From Elusimicrobiota bacterium (GTDB lineage: Bacteria; Omnitrophota; Gorgyraeia; Zapsychrales; Fredricksoniimonadaceae): a DNA stretch of 5,015 nt. Positions within the stretch are counted from its first letter, which is position 1; each line of letters begins with the position of its first letter. Below the pieces are notes generated by a model. It ran no database searches. It worked only from the letters and a program-made list of their open reading frames with translations, and had not been told where the DNA came from. Location: the NCBI GenBank assembly GCA_012514595.1, contig JAAYZZ010000193.1, forward strand, positions 1 through 5,015, written 5' to 3'. The position numbers and the translations under genes were made by a program. Shown here piece by piece: positions 1-5,015 of the stretch.

Positions 1-2
1 AG

Positions 3-236
3 GATCAGGAGAAGATGAAAGAGAGCGCTTTTTTTAATGGCAGGGGTCCCTTCCTCCTCCCGCGGCACATCCGTTATGCCTTGATCGATCTCGATGACCC
101 CTGGATCAGTGTTGCGGGGCAGATTGAGGGGGAGGTCGTTTCCGAAAGGATCCAGAGATTCCTGGATTCTCCGGAGTGGAGTGTTGTGGATTCTGCCGGG
201 ACGGTGCTCCTGATGGAGCGTCCTGGGCCCCCTTGA
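3..236 (+). CDS. C-terminal end of a probable polytopic membrane protein (5' partial)
   Basis: The frame is open from the left edge (first full codon at 3) and closes at two consecutive TGA codons, 234-239. About 77 residues are visible. They read as a small soluble alpha/beta tail with no membrane segment: a stretch around YALIDLDDPW, then a helix (SERIQRFL), then a strand pair ending in SVVDSAGTVLLMER. This pattern, 'hydrophobic-Asp-Leu-Asp-x-Pro-Trp ... Trp-x-Val-Val-x-x-x-Gly-x-hydrophobic-Leu-Leu-x-x-Arg', resembles the C-terminal tail of DUF2079-type and related GT-C-like membrane proteins, whose end reports as 'ADYVLLDL ... GxxLLxR'. That match is from memory and only suggestive. An ATG at 15 has an AGGAG at 7-11, but the spacing is only 3 nt, so an independent 73-residue protein starting there is less likely than a truncated longer gene. 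The gene is convergent with the phosphofructokinase gene and shares its terminator. Confidence 0.6.
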   Translation, partial: DQEKMKESAFFNGRGPFLLPRHIRYALIDLDDPWISVAGQIEGEVVSERIQRFLDSPEWSVVDSAGTVLLMERPGPP

Positions 237-250
237 TGATAAAAGAGAAA

Positions 251-287
251 AACAAAAAACCCGGGAGACTTTCCCGGGTTTTTTGTT
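251..287. terminator. Bidirectional Rho-independent terminator
   Basis: The arms 251-266 (AACAAAAAACCCGGGA) and 272-287 (TCCCGGGTTTTTTGTT) are perfect reverse complements, giving a 16-bp stem with a 5-nt loop (GACTT). The core is a 7-bp CCCGGGA/TCCCGGG stem flanked by A6 and T6 tracts, so a U-run follows the hairpin on either strand. It lies 14 bp after the plus-strand stop (236) and 18 bp after the minus-strand phosphofructokinase stop (306), exactly where a shared terminator between convergent genes belongs. Confidence 0.93.
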
Positions 288-305
288 GGAGAGAAGAAGA
301 TCGCT

Positions 306-1511
306 CTAGAGATGGCGCGCGATCCGTCCCTCGGCCTTCTCGAAGGTCGGCGCAATGGCGGGAGGGACTCTCCCGAAACAAGTGCCCATGGCCTCGTAGA
401 CCGCGACCTGGTCCAGGTCCACATGCCGTTGCTCGATGGCCTTCTTGGATTCCATATAACGGACCTTTTTTCCGTCGATCCCGACGATCGTGACCCCTAC
501 GATCCCCTGTTTGAGGAGCAGGACAGCCGCCGCGCCCGCTTCTTTCCCAAAACAGACATCATAGGCCGAGGACTGGCCGCAGCGGACGAGGTGCCCCGGG
601 GCCACGGCCCGGATCTCGGGGATCTCATTGATCTTTTCGACATACATTTTAGATTTTTTCATCAGGTCCTTGATCTGGGGGTCGGCCTTGAAGCGTTTGG
701 TCAGTTCCTGCACCGCGTATTTTCCGGCCCCGGCCAGCTTTTTGTGACCGAAGGAGTCAATCCCGGCGGATTCATCCACGATCTCGGACCCGTCTACGTT
801 CCTTAATCCTTCAGCGACCACGATCATGTAGGCCCCGGCCTGGACATCGCTCCGGAGGATCCGGGAAAAAAGGCGTTCTTTGCAGTGCTTGTAGAGGACA
901 TCAAAGTCCGAGGGGATCTCGGGGATCAGGACCGCATCGGCGTCGGCTGCGACCCCGCCGCGGAAGGCCGTGTGCCCGGCGTATCGTCCGAAGACCTCGA
1001 GGACAAGGACCCGGTTGTGGGTCCAGGCGGTGGTCTTCAGCTCCTCGATGTATTGGCCGATCTTGTTAATCGTGGAATCCGCGCCGACCGAGTAGGTCTG
1101 CAGGTCCAGGTCCATGGTCTTGGGGGCGTGCACGCATTTGATCCCCTGCTCGAAAAGGTCGACCATGACAGAGCCGGAGTCATCTCCTCCGGAAATGACC
1201 AGGCCGTCGATCCCGAATTTCTTCATGCCGTCGCGGATCCTGTCATACTTATTGGCATCCTCGATCTTCTTGACCTTGACGCGGGAGTGCCCAGCCTCGG
1301 ACCCGGCCAGGTTGGCATCGATGTCATCGGCCCGTTCAGGGGTGAGGGCTGTCAGCTTGTCGAACTCGACGAGATTGTAGAGGCCCGCGTATCCGTTGGG
1401 GATGACATAGGGGGTGATGCCCAGCGCGTTGGCCATCTGGGCCGCGCCCTTTACGACGCCGTTCAGGCCGCCGCAGTCCCCGCCGGATGTGATGATGCCG
1501 ATCTTTTTCAT
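306..1511 (-). CDS. pfp: 6-phosphofructokinase family, pyrophosphate-type (PPi--fructose-6-phosphate 1-phosphotransferase)
   Basis: This cytoplasmic enzyme of the PFKA family (401 aa, longer than the ~320 aa of E. coli PfkA) phosphorylates fructose 6-phosphate to fructose 1,6-bisphosphate in glycolysis. The N-terminal phosphate loop is GIITSGGDCGGLN (5-17). The donor motif is GGDDS (108-112); E. coli has GGDGS. The catalytic motif is PKTMDLD (130-136); E. coli has PGTIDND. Asp in place of Gly104 and Lys in place of Gly124 (E. coli numbering) are the known markers of pyrophosphate use instead of ATP. Both catalytic aspartates (133, 135) are kept, but the Asn between them is Leu. Fructose-6-phosphate contacts follow: EVFGRYAGH (172-180), PEIP (197-200), and RAVAPGHLVR (301-310) matching E. 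coli Arg243, His249 and Arg252. The ATG at 1511 is supported by a well-spaced GAGGAG and by the phosphate loop starting at residue 5. It is the last gene of the minus-strand cluster and ends in TAG just before the shared terminator. PPi use is inferred from residues; assignment to the PFK family is very safe. Confidence 0.93.
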   Translation of the reverse strand: MKKIGIITSGGDCGGLNGVVKGAAQMANALGITPYVIPNGYAGLYNLVEFDKLTALTPERADDIDANLAGSEAGHSRVKVKKIEDANKYDRIRDGMKKFGIDGLVISGGDDSGSVMVDLFEQGIKCVHAPKTMDLDLQTYSVGADSTINKIGQYIEELKTTAWTHNRVLVLEVFGRYAGHTAFRGGVAADADAVLIPEIPSDFDVLYKHCKERLFSRILRSDVQAGAYMIVVAEGLRNVDGSEIVDESAGIDSFGHKKLAGAGKYAVQELTKRFKADPQIKDLMKKSKMYVEKINEIPEIRAVAPGHLVRCGQSSAYDVCFGKEAGAAAVLLLKQGIVGVTIVGIDGKKVRYMESKKAIEQRHVDLDQVAVYEAMGTCFGRVPPAIAPTFEKAEGRIARHL

Positions 1512-1518
1512 AAGAAAA

Positions 1519-1524
1519 CTCCTC
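1519..1524 (-). promoter_or_regulatory. Ribosome binding site of the phosphofructokinase gene
   Basis: On the minus strand the sequence reads GAGGAG, then 7 nt (TTTTCTT), then ATG at 1511. It is the strongest Shine-Dalgarno match in the window and fixes this start. In contrast, the two upstream genes of the cluster have poor or no sites. Confidence 0.85.
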
Positions 1525-1568
1525 GTTGTGATGGTTGTCCCGGGTCGGGGATTAAACTAGCATTTCCC

Positions 1569-2330
1569 TCAAGAGCGGGCAAGATTTTTTCTTTGTAACT
1601 GGGCCGCAATCTTGAGGAGATCCGCGGCGCTGATGATGAAGTCCTTGAGGCGGAGCTTGGACCCCTTGATGTCGATCCACTGATCCAGAGGGTGTTCCAC
1701 GCAGATGTCCCGGACAGCCGGGAGGCCTTCCCGTTCGGTAAGGATGAAGCGGGCCAGGATCTCTACGTCAAAGATCCAGCGACTGGAGAAGGGAAATTCA
1801 AAGACTTCTTTTAGTCGGGGCGTGACGCGAAAGAGCTTGGCGCCGCATTGGGTGTCGTAAACCCTGAGGCCTAAAAGGCAGGAGGCCGCGGTTGCGAATA
1901 CGCGCCCGGCGTAGTGGCGGGCCTGGTTTCTCTGGATATCACGGCCTAAAAGGGCGACCCGGGATCCGATCGCGATCTCTTTTCGGCCATCCTCTAAAAG
2001 GGACTCCAACGGGAGAAGGCAGGATAGGGGGGAGGAAAGGTCGGCGTCGAGGTAGCCGATGTTCTCGGGGCCCCATGCAATGGCGTGAAGGACTCCTTGG
2101 CGCACGGCTTCCCCTTTTCCTGAGTTTTTCTTGAGGTGAAGGGCTTGGATCCTTTGCGGAGCCTTCCCTCTGAGGGCCTCGACCACCTGTGAGGTGCCAT
2201 CCGTACTGCCGTCGTTGACAAACAGGAATGAAAAACGGGGTTCTTTGTTTATGAAATGTTCAAAGGCAGAAGGGTCCATCCGGTCCGCCTCGTTGAAACA
2301 GGGCACGATGATAATATTCTTTGCGCTCAT
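1569..2330 (-). CDS. GT2 family glycosyltransferase, dolichyl/polyprenyl-phosphate beta-glucosyltransferase-like (ALG5/DPM1-like)
   Basis: A 253-aa GT-A fold inverting glycosyltransferase of family 2. Motifs in order: IIIVPCFNEADR (6-17) opening the nucleotide-binding fold; FVNDGSTDGT (37-46) with Asp40; NSGKGEAVRQG (69-79), the loop typical of polyprenyl-phosphate sugar transferases; the metal/nucleotide-sugar motif DAD at 95-97 within GYLDADLSS; IGSR (121-124); GRVF...LLGLRVYDTQCGAKLF (142-167), the block shared with ALG5 and DPM1; and RWIFDVEIL (184-192). Family members move glucose or another hexose from UDP/GDP-sugar onto dolichyl or undecaprenyl phosphate at the cytoplasmic membrane face. 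No membrane segment is visible, so it should be soluble or peripheral. Its ATG (2330) overlaps the recN stop as ATGA, which implies translational coupling; there is no clear ribosome binding site of its own. Sugar and lipid cannot be told from the sequence. Family assignment is sure, the ALG5-like subgroup fairly sure. Confidence 0.9.
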   Translation of the reverse strand: MSAKNIIIVPCFNEADRMDPSAFEHFINKEPRFSFLFVNDGSTDGTSQVVEALRGKAPQRIQALHLKKNSGKGEAVRQGVLHAIAWGPENIGYLDADLSSPLSCLLPLESLLEDGRKEIAIGSRVALLGRDIQRNQARHYAGRVFATAASCLLGLRVYDTQCGAKLFRVTPRLKEVFEFPFSSRWIFDVEILARFILTEREGLPAVRDICVEHPLDQWIDIKGSKLRLKDFIISAADLLKIAAQLQRKNLARS

Positions 2331-4006
2331 TTCTGGGGCTTCTTTCTTGGACCTAGGGCCGCGGCGCGCATGTCCATGGCGTGTGCTCTGGAGATGGCGG
2401 AGGCGGCGTCCCCTGAAAGCATGTGGGCCATTTCCTCGATCCGCGCATCCTCCGGGAGGTCTGAAAGCCGGACCTTGGTCCGGTCCTTCTCCGCGATCTT
2501 TTCTATGCGGATGTGGCGGGAGGCAAATGCCGCGATCTGCGGCAGATGCGTGATCAGGATGACCTGTCGGTGGCGGGAGATCTCCCGAAGTTTTTCTCCG
2601 ATGACGGTCCCCAGACGTCCGCCGATCTGGGCGTCGATCTCATCGAAGATGAGAGTGGGGACCGGGTCGACCTGCATGAGGGCTTTCTTGATCGCGAGCA
2701 TGATCCGCGCCGACTCACCGGAAGATACGATCTCGGCGAGCGGCTTCAGGGATTCGCCGACGTTGGGACTGATAAAAAAGACGACTCGGTCCTGTCCCTC
2801 GGGGCCCGGGGGGATCTTTTCGATGCGCGTTTCAAAGGAGATGGTTTTGAATCCCAGATCCTTGAGTTCATTTTCAATGGTCTTTTTGAGGAGGATCGCG
2901 GCCTTCTTGCGGACCTTGGTCCATTCCTCCGCGATCGTCTTGAGCTCTCTTTCCTCGTTAAGGATCTTTTTCTTGAGAGAGCCGGTGTTGTGTTCGATGT
3001 CACTCAAGAGATCCCGTTTCTTTCTGGATTCCTCGAGGAATGTTCTGGCCTCTGCGAGCGAGGGGCCGTATTTCTTCAGGATGCCGTGATAGATGTCAAA
3101 ACGGCGGTTCGCGTCTTTGGCGGTCTCGGGGTCAAAGCTCAGTTTCTCTGAATAGTCGCGCAGGGAGGAGAGGAGCGAGGAGGCGCTCTCCTGAAGAGAC
3201 GAGAGGGTCTCGAGGAAGGGGGCGGCTTCCGGGTCTGTCTCGGCGAGTTTCTGTACGGGGCGGTAGGCCCGGGAGATGAGGGATCCCATTCCCGCTCCGT
3301 CGCTGTCGAGCGCGGACATCGCCAAGGTCAGGTCCTCAAAGAGGTGTTCTGCGTTATTGATCCGGGAGATCTCGGATTCCAGGGCCTTGAGGGTCTCTTC
3401 ATCCAGGGGGACCTGTTCGAGTTCGCGGACCTGGTGCGAGAGGAGGTCCAGGTCGCGGTCCCGGGATCTGGCCATGGTCTCAAGGTCTTCCAGTTCTTTT
3501 TTGAGGGCCGTGTAGCCCGTGTAGGCGGTCCTGTATTTTTCCTTGATCGCTCCGGCGTCTGTCAGGGCGTCGAGGATCACCAGATGCATGTCCTCGGCCA
3601 GGAGGAGCTGATGATCGTGCGGCCCGTGGATGTCGATGAGCCGGTCCCCGATGGCCTTGAGGGTCCCCACGGTCGTGCTGAGCCCGTTGATCCTTATCCG
3701 GTTCTTTCCGTCGGAGGTGACAAGTCTTTGGATCGTCAGGGTCGTTCCATCCGGGGGGATGTCCTCCAGGGGGAGGGTTTTGATGAGCGGTTCGGAGAGA
3801 TCGAACGAGGCCTCCACAGAGCATTGGTCGGCTCCATCGCGCAGGTGGCTCGCCTGGAACCGGTCTCCCAGACAGAAGCGCAGCGCGTGGATCAGGATCG
3901 ATTTTCCCGCCCCCGTCTCCCCGGTGAGGACATTCAGGCCTGGGGCCAGAGAGAGGGAGATATTTTCGATAATACCGAAATTTTTGATGGTCAAGGAGGT
4001 CAGCAT
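2327..4006 (-). CDS. recN: DNA repair protein RecN (SMC-like ATPase)
   Basis: RecN is an SMC-like ATPase recruited early to double-strand breaks, helping RecA-dependent recombination. The chosen start (559 codons) gives MLTSLTIKNFGIIE, matching the usual RecN N-terminus; an in-frame ATG 30 nt upstream (4036) would add ten residues with no family match and no ribosome binding site. Residues from 4006: Walker A GETGAGKS (29-36); IHGPHDHQ (~127-134), equivalent to the family IHGQHEHQ; two long charged coiled-coil arms (~150-230 and ~315-385) around a central region; PNVGES (~414-419), in place of the usual NPGEP; ABC signature VSSGESAR (427-434), where RecN normally has (A)SGGELSR; Walker B TLIFDEID (451-458) with catalytic Glu456; and switch ITHLPQIAAFA with His487. 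The C-terminus (MLSGDAAS...RAHAMDM) is also RecN-like. All ATPase elements are present, so the gene looks intact. It leads the minus-strand cluster and overlaps the next gene by 4 nt. I see no LexA-type box upstream. Confidence 0.96.
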   Translation of the reverse strand: MLTSLTIKNFGIIENISLSLAPGLNVLTGETGAGKSILIHALRFCLGDRFQASHLRDGADQCSVEASFDLSEPLIKTLPLEDIPPDGTTLTIQRLVTSDGKNRIRINGLSTTVGTLKAIGDRLIDIHGPHDHQLLLAEDMHLVILDALTDAGAIKEKYRTAYTGYTALKKELEDLETMARSRDRDLDLLSHQVRELEQVPLDEETLKALESEISRINNAEHLFEDLTLAMSALDSDGAGMGSLISRAYRPVQKLAETDPEAAPFLETLSSLQESASSLLSSLRDYSEKLSFDPETAKDANRRFDIYHGILKKYGPSLAEARTFLEESRKKRDLLSDIEHNTGSLKKKILNEERELKTIAEEWTKVRKKAAILLKKTIENELKDLGFKTISFETRIEKIPPGPEGQDRVVFFISPNVGESLKPLAEIVSSGESARIMLAIKKALMQVDPVPTLIFDEIDAQIGGRLGTVIGEKLREISRHRQVILITHLPQIAAFASRHIRIEKIAEKDRTKVRLSDLPEDARIEEMAHMLSGDAASAISRAHAMDMRAAALGPRKKPQK

Positions 4007-4021
4007 GGATTTATGATAGCA
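4006..4021 (-). promoter_or_regulatory. Extended -10 promoter of recN, predicted leaderless
   Basis: Read on the minus strand, TGCTATCAT (complement of 4013-4021) matches the extended -10 consensus TGnTATAAT at all but one base. Six bases (AAATCC) separate it from the recN ATG, so the expected transcription start is the A of that ATG (4006). This agrees with the absence of any Shine-Dalgarno sequence before recN. No convincing -35 hexamer lies 16-19 bp upstream, which is tolerated by extended -10 promoters. It also argues against translation from the upstream ATG at 4036. This is inference from sequence alone. Confidence 0.45.
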
Positions 4022-4059
4022 AAGAATTCGGGGCATAGAGGTCTTTTGTTTCTGAAAGA

Positions 4060-4088
4060 TTGGTTGTTTTTTTGGGAATCTTTCTAGT
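4060..4088 (+). promoter_or_regulatory. Weak candidate sigma70-type promoter for the membrane protein gene
   Basis: TTGGTT (4060-4065) and TCTAGT (4083-4088) are separated by 17 bp and lie 28 bp upstream of the ATG at 4117, back to back with the recN promoter. They match only 3/6 and 4/6 of the consensus, so the call rests mainly on spacing and on the need for a promoter in this divergent 110-bp spacer. The spacer also holds a T-rich tract (4064-4073) but no hairpin or riboswitch-like fold that I can see. Confidence 0.2.
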
Positions 4089-4116
4089 GCAAACTTTTTC
4101 TGGAGACAAATGAGCG

Positions 4117-5015
4117 ATGATCTCTTTTCGGAAAACTTTCTGCGTCTTTGATGAAATTTCTCGGAGGCATGGACTGTTGCCAGCCAGAAGCAAGAGTGTC
4201 ATTTTTTGCCTTTTTCTTGTGCTTCTGGCCCTTCCGGCGACGTGGCCTTTGTGGACGGACAAGCTCTTGTCCAGTGTTGACATGATCCATGCGCTAGTGC
4301 GGATTGTGGGCCTGCTCAGATGCTGGGAGCAGGGGCACGTGATGTCCCGCTGGCTTCCGGATATCTTTTTCGGGTATGGTTATCCCATCCTCAATTATTA
4401 TTCTTTGTTTTTCTTCTATGTGGGAGCGGGGCTCTCTTTTTTTCTGGGCAATCCGGTCTTGGGGCTTAACCTGGCTCTTGTGCTGGTGCATTTGGCTTCC
4501 GGGATGGGGATGTTTTGGCTCACCAGCAGGATGTGGGGGAGGGCTTCCGGGATCATTGCGGCCATCGTTTATTTATACGCGCCGTTTCATCTTTACGAGA
4601 TCTACTATCGCGGGGCCTGTGCGGAGTTCACCGCTTACCTTTTCTTGCCGCTCTTGATTCTTGCTGTTCGGGAGGTGGCCTTGACGGGGTCTGCTCGTTG
4701 GGGGGCCGGCGTTGTCCTGTCTCTGACGGGTCTTATTTTGAGCCATAATATCATGGCGGCCGTCGGGACATCTATAGCCTTGATTTACGGTTGTTTTGTC
4801 ATTATTTTCGCGACAAGAGAGAGGCAAAGGTCTTTCCTGGTTTTGGGAGCGTCCTTCGTCCTTGCCATTGGCCTAACGGCTTTCTTTTGGATGCCGATCG
4901 TCTTTGAGCATTCCTATGTTATGTTGTCCAGGCTGGTAGGCGGCGGATTTGATTACTCCCAGCACTTCCTTTCTTTTCAAGAGATCCTTGGGGGATGGGG
5001 AGGATGGGGGGCGGA
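4117..5015 (+). CDS. Polytopic membrane protein, 6-pyruvoyl-tetrahydropterin synthase-related / GT-C-like family (3' partial)
   Basis: The frame follows an in-frame TGA (4111) and stays open to the window end: 299 codons visible. An Arg/Lys-rich N-terminus (1-27) precedes a first membrane helix (~28-46). An extracytoplasmic loop follows with VDMIHALVR (54-62), Asp55-x-x-His58-x-x-x-Arg62. Then come SRWLPDIFFGYGYPILNYYS (77-96), close to the family pattern 'PRW.P....GYGYP.F.FY', and roughly seven more hydrophobic helices. YYRGACAE (163-170) and LSHN (208-211) are two further hallmarks. After the last visible helix (~240-263) a Trp/Gly-rich loop starts (LGGWGGWG, 291-298), where relatives carry 'SPWGYG'. 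These features match the PF10131 membrane proteins, related to YfhO and GT-C glycosyltransferases; despite the name, they have no pterin synthase activity that I know of. Function is probably transfer of lipid-linked sugar or handling of a surface glycan, but unproven. The start is uncertain: GGAG at 4102-4105 lies 11 nt from ATG 4117, and a better-placed site precedes TTG 4177. ATG 4282 would cut off the first helix and is unlikely. Confidence 0.85.
   Translation, partial: MISFRKTFCVFDEISRRHGLLPARSKSVIFCLFLVLLALPATWPLWTDKLLSSVDMIHALVRIVGLLRCWEQGHVMSRWLPDIFFGYGYPILNYYSLFFFYVGAGLSFFLGNPVLGLNLALVLVHLASGMGMFWLTSRMWGRASGIIAAIVYLYAPFHLYEIYYRGACAEFTAYLFLPLLILAVREVALTGSARWGAGVVLSLTGLILSHNIMAAVGTSIALIYGCFVIIFATRERQRSFLVLGASFVLAIGLTAFFWMPIVFEHSYVMLSRLVGGGFDYSQHFLSFQEILGGWGGWGA
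4163..4167 (+). promoter_or_regulatory. Possible internal ribosome binding site for an alternative start at TTG 4177
   Basis: GGAGG lies 9 nt before an in-frame TTG (4177) and 6 nt before an in-frame CTG (4174). Starting at TTG would give a protein shorter by 20 residues, with a 7-residue basic tail (PARSKS) right before the first membrane helix, a common topology for such proteins. The upstream ATG 4117 has only GGAG at 11 nt. Neither can be excluded. Confidence 0.3.

Noticed and set aside
1554..1582. Possible internal promoter before phosphofructokinase (TTGCCC, 17 bp, TAGTTT on the minus strand)
   Set aside because: Spacing is right, but the hexamers match only 4/6 and 3/6, and the -35 lies inside the end of the glycosyltransferase gene. 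This is within chance expectation, so it was not listed as a feature.
885..1598. A 237-codon open frame on the plus strand opposite the phosphofructokinase gene, and similar long ones at 2256-3089 and 3344-4087 opposite recN
   Set aside because: They lie antisense to genes with full, well-spaced family motifs, have no ribosome binding site or recognisable domain, and their composition (Asp/Gly/Val- or Arg/Ser-rich) is what the codon bias of the opposite strand produces.
1868..2000. Three copies of a CTAAAAGG-like word (near 1870, 1945 and 1993) within 130 bp
   Set aside because: All three are in the same reading frame of the glycosyltransferase and encode Leu-Leu (CTT TTA) followed by Gly or Glu; this is codon usage, not a DNA repeat.
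4007..4036. Upstream ATG at 4036 as the recN start
   Set aside because: It would add ten residues not found in RecN, has no ribosome binding site, and its codons overlap the extended -10 element. MLTSLTIKNF at 4006 matches the family start.
4007..4116. SOS (LexA) operator or small RNA in the divergent spacer upstream of recN
   Set aside because: No E. coli-type CTGT-N8-ACAG or Bacillus-type GAAC-N4-GTTC box is present, and no stable hairpin followed by a U-run was found. A lineage-specific operator cannot be excluded.
4011..4283. A 90-codon minus-strand frame across the recN upstream spacer and the start of the membrane protein gene
   Set aside because: It covers the predicted recN promoter and the conserved start of the plus-strand gene, is Lys/Ser/Arg-rich with no motif, and lacks a ribosome binding site.
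1..5015. CRISPR array, tRNA, rRNA, insertion sequence, attachment site or defence system
   Set aside because: No regularly spaced direct repeats, tRNA-like cloverleaf, transposase motif, terminal inverted repeats or toxin-antitoxin pair was seen on either strand; almost all sequence is accounted for by five genes and short spacers.

Overview
The window is dense, ordinary bacterial chromosome of moderately GC-rich composition, with five protein genes and short intergenic gaps. Shine-Dalgarno-like sites (GAGGAG before the phosphofructokinase gene) and a Rho-independent terminator are bacterial. The gene set is RecN, a phosphofructokinase with pyrophosphate-type residues, an ALG5-like glycosyltransferase and large lipid-linked-sugar-type membrane proteins. 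This would fit an anaerobic or fermentative, possibly uncultured lineage; Omnitrophota or another PVC-like phylum is only a guess. I see no mobile element, CRISPR array, tRNA, rRNA or phage signature.

Layout. Positions 3-236 (+) hold the last ~77 codons of a gene that enters from the left, probably the soluble tail of a multi-pass membrane protein. A perfect 16-bp inverted repeat (251-287) sits between this gene and the convergent minus-strand genes and should terminate both. Positions 306-4006 are a three-gene minus-strand cluster, read recN -> family 2 glycosyltransferase -> phosphofructokinase. The recN stop overlaps the glycosyltransferase start in an ATGA, and the glycosyltransferase is followed after 57 bp by the phosphofructokinase with its own strong ribosome binding site. 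A 110-bp divergent spacer (4007-4116) carries a good extended -10 element that would start the recN transcript at its ATG. From 4117 a plus-strand gene for a polytopic membrane protein runs off the right edge; its sequence resembles the '6-pyruvoyl-tetrahydropterin synthase-related' membrane family.

How the genes may work together. RecN (double-strand break repair) and phosphofructokinase (glycolysis) share no pathway, so the cluster looks like transcriptional convenience. The glycosyltransferase is the likeliest functional partner of the membrane proteins on either side: enzymes of its type load a sugar onto a polyprenyl phosphate, and GT-C-like membrane proteins use such donors outside the membrane. 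This link is inferred from family resemblance and proximity only.

I found no new system here. The points most worth a second look are the predicted leaderless recN transcript, the altered ABC signature in RecN, and the pyrophosphate-type active site with an odd TMDLD motif in the phosphofructokinase.
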